DNA of 64,000 nt from Gordonia zhaorongruii (GTDB lineage Bacteria; Actinomycetota; Actinomycetes; Mycobacteriales; Mycobacteriaceae). The stretch covers positions 2,264,463-2,328,462 of the forward strand of contig NZ_CP041763.1 in NCBI RefSeq assembly GCF_007559005.1, given 5' to 3'. Below, in pieces: positions 50,361 through 58,365 of the stretch (position 1 is the first letter of the stretch; every line of letters starts with the position of its first letter). The translations under genes and the position numbers were made by a program. The notes under the pieces were generated by a model. The model saw only the letters and a list, made by a program, of their open reading frames with translations. It was not told where the DNA came from and ran no database searches.

Positions 50361-50366
50361 AGAATA
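50361..50366 (-). promoter_or_regulatory. -10 box TATTCT upstream of sugE
   Basis: TATTCT on the minus strand, 8 nt before GTG 50352 and 65 nt before GTG 50295. It could give a leaderless mRNA from the first or a short leader before the second. Confidence 0.35.
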
Positions 50367-50454
50367 CCCGGTGGTCACAGCTCCGTCATGGCGGGACCCG
50401 GTGGATTCGGTCACCATGGGGGAACATGCGGGACACTACGGCGGGAGATCCGAT

Positions 50455-50841
50455 ATGACTGACGCGAACAACGGCGGCCGTCCGGGCGGCCCCGACGCAC
50501 CGGACTGGTTCACGCGCGAGGCGAGTGAGGGGCTCCGCCGGATGTTCGGCCAGTTCGTCGAGAGCCAGGTGCGCGGCGAGAAGCCGTTCTGGGACCGACC
50601 GGCGCAGCGGCCGGCGACCGACTCCGTGAGCCCCTCGCGACCGGCTCCTGCTCCGGACGGCGACGGCGTGTGGGCCATCGTCTCCACCGCGGGTGGTGCC
50701 GTACGCGTCGAGGAGTTGTTCGCCGGCGAACTCGACGCGCTGCGCGCCAACCAGCACAACGTCGATCCCGACCGGTCCGTGCGATTCCTCCGCTACGGCA
50801 GCCCGATCGCCCAGATGCAGCCTGGCTCGCGACTCGACTGA
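50455..50841 (+). CDS. Hypothetical acidic protein
   Basis: 128 residues, no recognised family. Helical N-terminal part (TREASEGLRRMFGQFVESQV), a Pro/Ala/Ser-rich linker, then a compact C-terminal domain WAIVSTAGGAVRVEELFAGE ... ALRANQHNVDPDRSVRFLRY that may fold as a small alpha/beta unit. ATG 50455 follows GGGAGA at good spacing; an in-frame ATG earlier would add 13 residues. No close link to neighbours is visible. Confidence 0.65.
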   Translation: MTDANNGGRPGGPDAPDWFTREASEGLRRMFGQFVESQVRGEKPFWDRPAQRPATDSVSPSRPAPAPDGDGVWAIVSTAGGAVRVEELFAGELDALRANQHNVDPDRSVRFLRYGSPIAQMQPGSRLD

Positions 50842-50913
50842 ATCCGCGATCGCGGAACACGCCCGGCGATCCACTGACCTGGAACGCCTATTGCCCACCT
50901 CCCCGTTCGGGCC

Positions 50914-50919
50914 TACGGT
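50914..50919 (+). promoter_or_regulatory. -10 box TACGGT, leaderless start of the DoxX-like gene
   Basis: TACGGT, then cagtac, then ATG 50926; no Shine-Dalgarno. Confidence 0.55.
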
Positions 50920-50925
50920 CAGTAC

Positions 50926-51336
50926 ATGGTGGCACCACTGGACCTCGTGCGCGACCCTCGTCTCTACCAGGCGGCTGCAGTCGGCCAGACGGTCGACGCC
51001 GCCATCTGCATACAGCCGATCCCCTACGTCGCCGCATGCCTGGACTCGGTGCGCTTTCCGGCCGAGAATCGTTGGATCTTTCCCGTCATCAAAGGCGCAT
51101 CAGCCATCGGGCTCGCGAGCGTGTACCGCTCTCCGGCGCTCGCCAGGTTCACCGCGGTGATGCTCACCGTCTACTTCGCCCTGGCCGTCGGAATGCACAT
51201 CCGGGCTCGCGACTTCGGGCTGAACGCAGCCTCGGCGACATCGCTGCTGACCTTGTACGGCGCCCTCGCCGCGACCGGCCCGCGAACCGACTGCGACTGC
51301 AACGGAGCGTGCACGGCGAGGTGCTCGAGAGACTAA
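50926..51336 (+). CDS. DoxX-like membrane protein with Cys-rich tail
   Basis: 136 residues with about three to four membrane segments: FPVIKGASAIGLASVY, FTAVMLTVYFALAVGMHI and ATSLLTLYGALAATG. The layout is that of small DoxX-type proteins. The last 15 residues hold four cysteines (TDCDCNGACTARCSRD), an unusual cytosolic or periplasmic metal- or thiol-active tail. The gene converges on a peroxiredoxin and the two stop codons share the bases CTAA (51333-51336). Confidence 0.68.
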   Translation: MVAPLDLVRDPRLYQAAAVGQTVDAAICIQPIPYVAACLDSVRFPAENRWIFPVIKGASAIGLASVYRSPALARFTAVMLTVYFALAVGMHIRARDFGLNAASATSLLTLYGALAATGPRTDCDCNGACTARCSRD

Positions 51337-51803
51337 CCCCGGTGAGCCGGCCCCAGCGCCGTCAACGCCCGATCCGCGTGCACGGCCATGTTCACTTCGG
51401 AGGCGATCACGTCGACGATCACCCCGTCGGTGCTGATCGCGAACGTGGTGCGTTTGGTCGGCATTCCGATCGCGCCGAGGACACCGCCGCGCTTGACGCC
51501 GTACTGCGTGGCGACCTCACCGTCCACGTCGGCGAGCAACGGGTAGTCCAATCCGTGTTCGGTCGTCCACTTTCCCTGCTTCGTCACGTCGTCGCGGCTG
51601 ATGCCGACGCGCTGCACCCCTGCCTCGGTGAACTCCGCGGCCAGATCGCGGAAGTGGCACGCCTCCTTGGTGCAGCCCGGCGTGAACGCCGCCGGATAGA
51701 AGAACAGGGCGACTGGCCCCTCCGCGAGAAGTTCCGGCAGTCGCCGGATGTGGCCGTTCTGGTCGGGCAGAGCGAAGTCGGGGGCGCGATCACCGGGTTT
51801 CAT
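51333..51803 (-). CDS. bcp: Peroxiredoxin of the BCP/PrxQ type
   Basis: Thiol peroxidase of 156 residues. The peroxidatic Cys lies in YPAAFTPGCTKEACHFRD, with a second Cys five residues on, as in 2-Cys PrxQ enzymes. Other blocks are GDRAPDFALPDQNG and the conserved Arg region TKRTTFAIS. The start has TACCGT exactly 6 nt upstream, so the mRNA is probably leaderless. Detoxifies hydroperoxides with a thioredoxin-like or mycothiol-linked partner. Confidence 0.93.
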   Translation of the reverse strand: MKPGDRAPDFALPDQNGHIRRLPELLAEGPVALFFYPAAFTPGCTKEACHFRDLAAEFTEAGVQRVGISRDDVTKQGKWTTEHGLDYPLLADVDGEVATQYGVKRGGVLGAIGMPTKRTTFAISTDGVIVDVIASEVNMAVHADRALTALGPAHRG

Positions 51804-51809
51804 GATTCA

Positions 51810-51815
51810 ACGGTA
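51810..51815 (-). promoter_or_regulatory. -10 box TACCGT, leaderless start of bcp
   Basis: TACCGT, then tgaatc, then ATG 51803 on the minus strand. Confidence 0.57.
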
Positions 51816-51827
51816 CCGGCGCTGCCG

Positions 51828-52502
51828 TCATCCGGTTCCGGCGTCGTGCATGATGATCGCGACCTGTACGCGGTTGGCGGCTCCGAGCTTGCTGAAGATG
51901 TGCGAGATATGGGCTTTCACCGTCGCCACGCTCATGTACAGCTCGGCGGCGATCTCGGCATTGGACGCCCCCTTCGCCAGGCTCCGCGCCACGTCGCGCT
52001 CTCGCCCGGTCAGCCCCCGCACCGCTGATGCGGCACGGTCCGATCGACCGTCGTCACCCGACTCGACGACCTGCTTGATGAGGGCGGCCGTCACCGACGG
52101 ACTCAACGCGGGCTGCCCGGACAACACGTTCCGCATCGCAGTCACGATGTCGCCTGGCGGAGTGTCCTTGAGGAGGAACCCGTCGGCACCCGCACCGAGT
52201 GCCCGCACCACGTACTCGTCGGCGTCGAACGTCGTCAAGACGATCACCGCGGGCGGATGCGGCAGCCGCTTGAGTTCCGCGGTGGCGGCGATGCCATCGA
52301 GGACGGGCATGCGCAGGTCCATCAGCAGCAGGTCGGCGCGCAGCGTCGCGTGCACGTCGATCGCCTCGCGTCCGTCGGCCGCTTCGGCGATCACGTCGAA
52401 CTCCGGAGAGCCCCCGAGTAGCAACTTGAGTCCCGACCGGACGAGCGGATCATCGTCCGCGATCACGATCCTGCTGACCTGCGGGCTGTCCGTGGCACTC
52501 AC
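51828..52502 (-). CDS. NarL/LuxR-type response regulator
   Basis: 224 residues. Receiver domain: VIADDDPLVRSGLKLLL with the acidic pocket, phospho-acceptor Asp in LLLMDLRMPVLDG, conserved Thr in VIVLTTFDADE and Lys in GFLLKDTP. LuxR-type HTH: LTGRERDVARSLAKGASNAE then VATVKAHISHIFSKLGA. GTG 52502 overlaps the kinase stop by 4 bp (GTGA) and is preferred over GTG 52511. Partner of the kinase upstream; likely target is the divergent ABC-2 transporter. Confidence 0.93.
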   Translation of the reverse strand: MSATDSPQVSRIVIADDDPLVRSGLKLLLGGSPEFDVIAEAADGREAIDVHATLRADLLLMDLRMPVLDGIAATAELKRLPHPPAVIVLTTFDADEYVVRALGAGADGFLLKDTPPGDIVTAMRNVLSGQPALSPSVTAALIKQVVESGDDGRSDRAASAVRGLTGRERDVARSLAKGASNAEIAAELYMSVATVKAHISHIFSKLGAANRVQVAIIMHDAGTG

Positions 52503-53659
52503 GCCTGCCACGGTAATCGCACTTCGAGCCGGAACGTCCGCTCGGTCGTGATCCCGTACGACTGGGTGCCGCCGTGCAGTGCGACCCGCTCGGCCAACCC
52601 GACGAGTCCGAGGCCCGACCGGGGCGCGGACGAGCCCGTTATCGACAACGGATTCTCCACCCGCAGTTCCACGCCCTCACCCGGCGTTCCCGACAGACGC
52701 ATCCAGACGACGCTGTCCGGCGCATGCTTGCGCGCGTTCGTGAGCGCCTCCTGGACGCACCGGTAGAGCGTGCGGCCCAGAGCGGGCGGCAGCTGTGCGA
52801 CGTCCAGTTCCCGATCGGCATCGATCCGCATTCCGGTGCGACGGTTCTGCTCGACCAGTTCCGTCAAATCGAGCGCGGTCTCCTGAGGCCGCTCCGGATC
52901 GGCGTCGCCGGGGCCGTCCCGAAGCACCCCGAGTACCTCACGCAGTTCCTGCATCGCCAGGTGCGACGTCTCCTGAATGGTCTGCGCCGACTCGCGAACC
53001 TGGTCGACGGGCAGGTCGTCCCGGAACGCCAGCGCACCCGCATGCATGCTGATGGTGGAGATCCGGTGCGCCAGCACGTCATGCATCTCGCGGGCGATGC
53101 GCGCGCGTTCGGCGACCTGAGCCTCGCGAACCTTCGCATGCTGCTCGGCCTCGGCGAGTGTCGCGCGAGCTTGCCAGCTCGACAGCAGTTCGCGGCGCGA
53201 ACCGACGTACATGCCCCACGCGACCACCAGCGCGCAGATCACGACGACCATGGCGAACCCGAGGAGTCCGAGCTCGTCCTCCTCTGGTGGATTCGTAACC
53301 ACCTCAGCTGCGATCACGCAGACCACGGTCAGCAGCATCTGCGGGATTATCTCGCGCAACCAACGACGCGTCGCCAAGGACACCAGAGCCAATGCCGCCG
53401 GGCCCGCCGCCGTCAGCGACACGATGCTCGCGATGTTCGCGAAGGTGCACACCGCGACCGGATATCTGCGGCGCCACCGCATCGTCGTGACCATGGTGAC
53501 GGCGCCCAGAGCGAGGTCGATGACCAGCCACCACTGCACGTTGTGCAATTGGTCGTCGGCCCGCGGCAGCCACGCCACGACCGACACCGCAACGGCCAGC
53601 GCTAAGCGCCAGACATGGCCCCATCGGGTCAGAGCTGGCTGATAGGTTTCCGGTCGCAC
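52499..53659 (-). CDS. NarL-type sensor histidine kinase
   Basis: Membrane histidine kinase of 386 residues with five or so N-terminal helices and little extracellular sequence. HisKA_3 phospho-acceptor: RARIAREMHDVLAHRISTIS. ATPase part: LYRCVQEALTNARKHA (N box) and SGLGLVGLAERVALHGG (G box). GTG 53659 lies 7 nt after TAGCGT; GTG 53662 directly before it is the alternative. Cognate regulator is coupled downstream. The low-loop membrane domain suggests sensing of a membrane-active compound, which is inference. Confidence 0.92.
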   Translation of the reverse strand: MRPETYQPALTRWGHVWRLALAVAVSVVAWLPRADDQLHNVQWWLVIDLALGAVTMVTTMRWRRRYPVAVCTFANIASIVSLTAAGPAALALVSLATRRWLREIIPQMLLTVVCVIAAEVVTNPPEEDELGLLGFAMVVVICALVVAWGMYVGSRRELLSSWQARATLAEAEQHAKVREAQVAERARIAREMHDVLAHRISTISMHAGALAFRDDLPVDQVRESAQTIQETSHLAMQELREVLGVLRDGPGDADPERPQETALDLTELVEQNRRTGMRIDADRELDVAQLPPALGRTLYRCVQEALTNARKHAPDSVVWMRLSGTPGEGVELRVENPLSITGSSAPRSGLGLVGLAERVALHGGTQSYGITTERTFRLEVRLPWQA

Positions 53660-53666
53660 CACTCAC

Positions 53667-53672
53667 ACGCTA
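53667..53672 (-). promoter_or_regulatory. -10 box TAGCGT before the histidine kinase gene
   Basis: TAGCGT on the minus strand, 7 nt before GTG 53659 (4 nt before GTG 53662). Confidence 0.45.
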
Positions 53673-53792
53673 GTCAGTGGTTCCCGCGACGGGCCTCCGC
53701 CTCGGGTCGACTTCGGCCTCATACTTTGGTCGTACGCCGAATTGTCCGCGCGGCGGATGACATCTCCTCGTGTGAGGACCACGATTGGTCCC

Positions 53793-54710
53793 ATGATCGA
53801 AGTGAAGAACCTCTCCAAGCGTTACGGCGATTTCGTAGCCGTCGACGATGTCTCGTTCACCTGCAAACCGGGCCGGGTGACCGGCTTCCTCGGACCCAAC
53901 GGCGCAGGCAAGTCGACCACGATGCGGATCATCGCCGGACTGACCCCCGCCGGTGCAGGCACCGCCACCATCCGCGGCGCCGCCTACCGCGACATCCCCA
54001 ATCCGACTCTGCATGTCGGCGTCCTCCTCGATGCCTCGGCGCAGCACGCGGGGCGGACCGGGCGGGAGATCCTCCGACTGTCGGCGATGACTCTGGGCGT
54101 GCCGATGTCACGAGTCGACGACGCGCTCGCCATGGTCAGCTTGTCCAAGGAGGAGGCCGGCCGTCGGGTTCGCAACTACTCGCTCGGCATGCGACAGCGT
54201 CTGGGCATCGCGAACGCCCTTCTCGGCGACCCGGGCGTGCTGATCCTCGACGAACCGGTCAACGGTCTCGACCCGGCAGGCATCCACTGGATGCGCACCC
54301 TGCTCCGCGATTACGCGAACCGCGGCGGCACCGTCATGCTGTCATCGCATCTCCTGCACGAAATCGAGATCATCGCCGACGACCTGATCGTCATCGGCCA
54401 CGGCAAGATCGTCGCGCAGGGCACCAAGGAGGAACTCCTCGCAGGTACCGGTGCCATCGTCCGTGCCGCCGACAACGACCAGCTCGGGCGAGCGCTCTCC
54501 GCGGCAGACGTCGCCGCGCATCCCGCCGACGGAGGCGGGTTCCGTGTCGAGGTCGCACCGGACGTGGCCGGACGCATCGCCCTCGACGCCCGTGTGCACC
54601 TCGTCGAACTTCGCGGCGGCGACGGCGCCCGCTTGGAGGAGATGTTCCTTCAGCTGACGCAGAAGACCCAGCGAGACCAAACCACCGTGAACCAGGGAGT
54701 TCAGTCATGA
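53793..54710 (+). CDS. ABC-2 exporter ATPase
   Basis: ATPase of a drug- or lipid-type exporter, 305 residues. Walker A FLGPNGAGKSTT, signature YSLGMRQRLGIANALL, Walker B VLILDEPVNGLD, switch His in SSHLLHE. A C-terminal domain of about 90 residues follows, as in DrrA/BcrA-type ATPases. ATG 53793 gives the standard start MIEVKNLSKRYG. Stop overlaps the permease start (ATGA). Divergent from the two-component genes. Confidence 0.92.
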   Translation: MIEVKNLSKRYGDFVAVDDVSFTCKPGRVTGFLGPNGAGKSTTMRIIAGLTPAGAGTATIRGAAYRDIPNPTLHVGVLLDASAQHAGRTGREILRLSAMTLGVPMSRVDDALAMVSLSKEEAGRRVRNYSLGMRQRLGIANALLGDPGVLILDEPVNGLDPAGIHWMRTLLRDYANRGGTVMLSSHLLHEIEIIADDLIVIGHGKIVAQGTKEELLAGTGAIVRAADNDQLGRALSAADVAAHPADGGGFRVEVAPDVAGRIALDARVHLVELRGGDGARLEEMFLQLTQKTQRDQTTVNQGVQS

Positions 54711-55501
54711 CCGCGCCCGCAGCATCAGCACCCGCCGTGTTCGACAGCCCCGGAATCCCGCTGACCCGTCTGATCAAGGTCGAGCTCCGCAAGCTCGTCG
54801 ACACCCGCGCCGGCTTCGCCCTAACGGCATCGATCGGCGCCATCTCCGCGATCATCGCCGTCGTCAAACTCGCCACTGGCAGCAACGATCCCGCCGGCCT
54901 CAACTTCGGATCGTTCTTCCAGATGATGACCATCCCGATGGGCATCCTGCTGCCGATTCTGGCGATCCTGCTGGTGACGAGTGAGTGGAGTCAGCGCGGA
55001 GCGCTCACCACGTTCACGATGGAACCGCGGCGCGAACGCATCATCATCGCGAAACTCGCGGCGACGCTGATCGCCGGACTGGGCGCGATCGTCGTCGCGC
55101 TGATCTTCGGCGCGATCGGCAATCTGCTCGCAGGCCTCGCCTACAACGATCCGGCGGGTTCCTGGGAGATCCCGGGATCGGGTCTCCTGAACGCCGTCCT
55201 GCTCCAGGTGATCGGCATGCTGATGGGCTTCGCTTTCGCTGCTCTGATCCTGCACACAGCGGGCGCGATCATCGCGTACTTCGCGGTACCGACCGTGATG
55301 TCGCTGATCTCCGAACTCATTCCGTGGTTCCGGGAGAATCTCACCGACTGGATCGATCTCGGTCACGCACAGATCCCGCTGCAGGAGGCGGACGCGGTGA
55401 CCGGCGGCGAATGGGCACGCATCGTGGTCGCGGTCGTGATCTGGGTCGCGATTCCCCTGTTCTTCGGAATCAACCGAGTCATGCGTTCAGAGATCAAGTG
55501 A
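54707..55501 (+). CDS. ABC-2 exporter permease
   Basis: 264 residues with six predicted membrane segments, among them IPMGILLPILAILLVTSEW, LAATLIAGLGAIVVALIFGA, VLLQVIGMLMGFAFAALILH and a final IVVAVVIWVAIPLFFGI. N-terminal LTRLIKVELRKLVDTR is the usual cytosolic start of such permeases. ATG 54707 overlaps the ATPase stop. Forms the exporter with the preceding ATPase; the substrate is not visible. Confidence 0.88.
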   Translation: MTAPAASAPAVFDSPGIPLTRLIKVELRKLVDTRAGFALTASIGAISAIIAVVKLATGSNDPAGLNFGSFFQMMTIPMGILLPILAILLVTSEWSQRGALTTFTMEPRRERIIIAKLAATLIAGLGAIVVALIFGAIGNLLAGLAYNDPAGSWEIPGSGLLNAVLLQVIGMLMGFAFAALILHTAGAIIAYFAVPTVMSLISELIPWFRENLTDWIDLGHAQIPLQEADAVTGGEWARIVVAVVIWVAIPLFFGINRVMRSEIK

Positions 55502-55576
55502 GATAGCCGAACTCGAACGCTCCCGGCGGTCGGGGCACCCGCTTCTCCCCGGATGACCCGACTGCACTGTGAAAGG

Positions 55577-55645
55577 CGAAGCGGCGCCCGCTGAGACTGC
55601 TCCACCCCGGTGGAGCGTGAGGGGTCTCAGTGCGGCGCCGCTTCG
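55577..55645. terminator. Large three-part hairpin between convergent genes
   Basis: Nested stems: CGAAGCGGCGCC (55577-55588) with GGCGCCGCTTCG (55634-55645); CTGAGAC (55591-55597) with GTCTCAG (55624-55630); GCTCCACC (55599-55606) with GGTGGAGC (55609-55616). It lies between the ABC permease and the monooxygenase gene, which converge, so a two-way terminator is the simplest reading. It is longer and more structured than the other terminators here. Confidence 0.65.
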
Positions 55646-55678
55646 TCGCGCTCAGGCCCCTTCGATAGACCGTCTCGT

Positions 55679-57178
55679 CTAACGCTTCGCCGCGATTCGA
55701 CCAGCGGAAAGGGCACGGTAGGCCGCGACGTCGAATCGTCGGGTCGCGGATCTGTAGGCGAACGTGAAGCCCGGCCAGTTCTGGGTGTTCTTGCCGTCGG
55801 CCGTCGTGTACCACCCGTCGCAGCCGGTCGCCCACACCGTCTCGCCGAGGAGCTGCTGAACGTGCGCGTTGTGGTCGGACTCGACGTCGGCGCGCACCTC
55901 GACCGACTTCAGGTTCCGGCGCCGCAACTCCCGGACGGCGTCCTTCACGTACGCGAACTGCGACTCGAGCATGAACACGATCGAGTTGTGCGACAGGTTG
56001 GTGTTGGGCCCGTACAGCATGAACATGTTGGGAAACTGCGGCACCGTGATGCCCAGGTAGGCGTGCGCACCGTCGCGCCACTCGTCGTTGAGATCGGCAC
56101 CTCCCCGACCGGTGATCGTCATCGGCGCCAGGAAATCGGTGGCCGCGAAACCGGTGCCGAGGACGATCGCATCCACCTCGTGCAGCTCGCCGTCGGCCGT
56201 CACCACGCCGGTGGACTCGATACGTTCGATTCCCTCCGTTACGACATCGACGTTGGGCCGGTTGAGAGCCGGGTAGTAGTCGTTCGACATCAGGATGCGC
56301 TTGCATCCGATCGCATCGGTGGGCGTCAGCTTCTCGCGGAGGACCGGATCGTCGATCTGCTGGGCCAGCACGCGCCGGAAGTTCCATTCGACGGCGTTCA
56401 TCACCGGCGCCGCCCAGCTCTGGTTGAACGCGAGAGCACGGGGTTCGAGCCACGCGTAGGTCGCCATGCGCGAGGCTCGCAGCAATCCGGGGATGCGCTT
56501 GAAGCCGTCGATCACGCGACGCTTGTACGGGTAGTCGGGCTTCGGGATCACGTGCGGTGCGCTCCGTTGAAACAGCTCGAGCCGGTCGGACCGCTCGGCG
56601 ACGTGCGGAACGAACTGAACGGCGGACGCCCCGGTGCCGATGACGGCGATTCGTTTGCCCTCGAACTCGTAGTCGTGATCCCAGGTCGACGAGTGGAACA
56701 CGGTCCCCGCGAACTCGTCGAGCCCCGGGATACTCGGGTACGACGGGCGGCTCAGTTGTCCGGTTGCCGGGATGAACACGGCAGCTCGATGCGTGTCACC
56801 GGTCGACAGGGTGAGTTCCCATTCGCCGGCGGCGTCGTCGTATGCGGCACCGAGCACCTCGGTGCCGAAGCGGACGTGGCGGCGGATGTCGAAGGTGTCC
56901 GCGCACTCGTTCAGATATTCCAGGATCTCGGCCTGCTCAGCGAATCTGCGCGTCCAGTCGGCTTTCGGCGCGAAGGAGTACGAGTACAGATGCGACGGCA
57001 CATCGCACGCGGCGCCCGGGTACTCGTTGTCGCGCCAGACGCCGCCGACGGCGTCGGACTTCTCGAAGAGAACGATGTCGTCGAAGCCCGCCCGCTTCAG
57101 TGTGGCGGCCATCCCGAGACCACCGAACCCGGTGCCGATGATCGCGATCGACGGGCTGCGCGGTGATTCTGCCGGCAT
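55679..57178 (-). CDS. Baeyer-Villiger-type flavin monooxygenase
   Basis: FAD- and NADPH-dependent monooxygenase of 499 residues. First Rossmann motif IAIIGTGFGGLGMAATL, second IAVIGTGASAVQFVPHV, and between them FAGTVFHSSTWDHD, an exact match to the Baeyer-Villiger fingerprint F-x-G-x3-H-x3-W-[PD]. It oxidises ketones to esters or lactones, or thioethers to sulfoxides. ATG 57178 follows GAAGGAGG. The AraC regulator lies 124 bp upstream on the same strand and may control it. Confidence 0.93.
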   Translation of the reverse strand: MPAESPRSPSIAIIGTGFGGLGMAATLKRAGFDDIVLFEKSDAVGGVWRDNEYPGAACDVPSHLYSYSFAPKADWTRRFAEQAEILEYLNECADTFDIRRHVRFGTEVLGAAYDDAAGEWELTLSTGDTHRAAVFIPATGQLSRPSYPSIPGLDEFAGTVFHSSTWDHDYEFEGKRIAVIGTGASAVQFVPHVAERSDRLELFQRSAPHVIPKPDYPYKRRVIDGFKRIPGLLRASRMATYAWLEPRALAFNQSWAAPVMNAVEWNFRRVLAQQIDDPVLREKLTPTDAIGCKRILMSNDYYPALNRPNVDVVTEGIERIESTGVVTADGELHEVDAIVLGTGFAATDFLAPMTITGRGGADLNDEWRDGAHAYLGITVPQFPNMFMLYGPNTNLSHNSIVFMLESQFAYVKDAVRELRRRNLKSVEVRADVESDHNAHVQQLLGETVWATGCDGWYTTADGKNTQNWPGFTFAYRSATRRFDVAAYRALSAGRIAAKR

Positions 57179-57200
57179 GACTGCCTCCTTCTGCGAAGTG

Positions 57201-57223
57201 CGTGAGTGTGCTGACAGCTCACG
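57201..57223. promoter_or_regulatory. Inverted repeat upstream of the monooxygenase gene
   Basis: CGTGAG (57201-57206) and CTCACG (57218-57223) are perfect arms; inner TGT and ACA extend the symmetry with one base shift. It is 22 bp before the monooxygenase start, where a regulator could act. Nothing else was seen in 57179-57302. Confidence 0.35.
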
Positions 57224-57302
57224 CTATCGACGGGCGATGACGCCCGGGAGGTGCGCGACGGCATCGGAGTTACTCGTTTCGGCAATGCCGGCCCCAGGAA
57301 GA

Positions 57303-58322
57303 TCAGCGACCCAGGCGCCGACGCGCGTACTCCGCAGGCCCGCATCCGTGCCAGCGACGGAATGCCTGCGAGAAGCTCGACACCTCGAGATAGCCGAGAC
57401 GCTGAGCCGTCTCGGCGACGGTGAGGCGAGCGGTCACCAGCATCTCCTCGGCCAGCCGCCTGCGCATCTCCTGCAGCAACCCGCGATACGAGACGCCTTC
57501 GGCCGCCAATCGGTGGCGCAGTGTGCGGGTACTCAGGTTGAGCTCCCGGGCAGCGCGGGCAGCTGACGGTGGATTCGCGGGATCGGCGGCCAGGAGATCT
57601 TGCACGCGACCGGCGATACCCGATCGAGCCTCCCTGGCACGCAGCAGCTCTCGGCACTGCGCTTGGGCGATCTCAGCTGTGTGCGCGTCGGCGCGCGGTA
57701 ATGGCACATCGAGTTGGCTGTTCGGTATCGACAGCGCGGTCTCCGCGCAGCCGAACTCCGGCCGCACACCGAGAGCCTCGACGTACGGAGCGTCGTCCGC
57801 GGGCGGATCGAACGCGAACCGGACGCCGACGACAGGCGGAGAGCGGTCTGCGAGGAGGTCACGTTGAATGGTGCGTATCGCAGCCGTATCGCGAGCGATC
57901 ACGAACTGCGCCAACGACTCCGGTACGCCAGGCGCATCGATGACCAGATCGAACCCACCCGAATGCTCCCGTGCGCGGATTCGCGAGTAGGCGAAGGTGA
58001 GGTCGAGGTACCGCAGACCGATTTCGACCGCGTTGCGCAGGGTTGGGCTGCTGATGAGCGCGAACCCGAAGATTCCGTAGGTGGTCAGCTGGAAGCGAGC
58101 ACCGGCCTCGACACCGAGCCCCGCCGGATCGGCGAGAGTGCCGACCAGGTTCGCGATGACATCCAGTTCTTGGCGCGGGAGGACTTCCGAGCCAGGCTGT
58201 TCTAACTGATTCGGAAGCAGGCCGGTGCCGGCGAGACAATCGGCGACTGCCACGCCGTGCCGGTCTGCGAGGTCGAGCAGGATCAAGACACCTGCCGATG
58301 ACCTCGGAATACTCCAGTCCAT
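57303..58322 (-). CDS. AraC-family transcriptional regulator
   Basis: 339 residues. The N-terminal about 210 residues match the arabinose-binding-like regulatory domain of OruR/ArgR-type AraC proteins (GVEAGARFQLTTYGIFGFAL). The C-terminal double HTH is LNLSTRTLRHRLAAEGVSYR and VAETAQRLGYLEVSSFSQAF followed by RRWHGCGPAEYARRR. ATG 58322 has TACCAT 7 nt upstream. Position before the Baeyer-Villiger gene suggests control of it. Confidence 0.9.
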   Translation of the reverse strand: MDWSIPRSSAGVLILLDLADRHGVAVADCLAGTGLLPNQLEQPGSEVLPRQELDVIANLVGTLADPAGLGVEAGARFQLTTYGIFGFALISSPTLRNAVEIGLRYLDLTFAYSRIRAREHSGGFDLVIDAPGVPESLAQFVIARDTAAIRTIQRDLLADRSPPVVGVRFAFDPPADDAPYVEALGVRPEFGCAETALSIPNSQLDVPLPRADAHTAEIAQAQCRELLRAREARSGIAGRVQDLLAADPANPPSAARAARELNLSTRTLRHRLAAEGVSYRGLLQEMRRRLAEEMLVTARLTVAETAQRLGYLEVSSFSQAFRRWHGCGPAEYARRRLGR

Positions 58323-58329
58323 GTCCGAG

Positions 58330-58335
58330 ATGGTA
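58330..58335 (-). promoter_or_regulatory. -10 box TACCAT before the AraC-type gene
   Basis: TACCAT, 7 nt, then ATG 58322 on the minus strand; leaderless candidate. Confidence 0.48.
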
Positions 58336-58365
58336 GCGGCACAACCGCTCCGGTCAGCGGTGCTG

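Noticed and set aside
50296..50454. Guanidine riboswitch upstream of sugE
   Set aside because: No conserved ykkC-type motif was visible and a -10 box lies only 65 nt before the chosen start, leaving no room.
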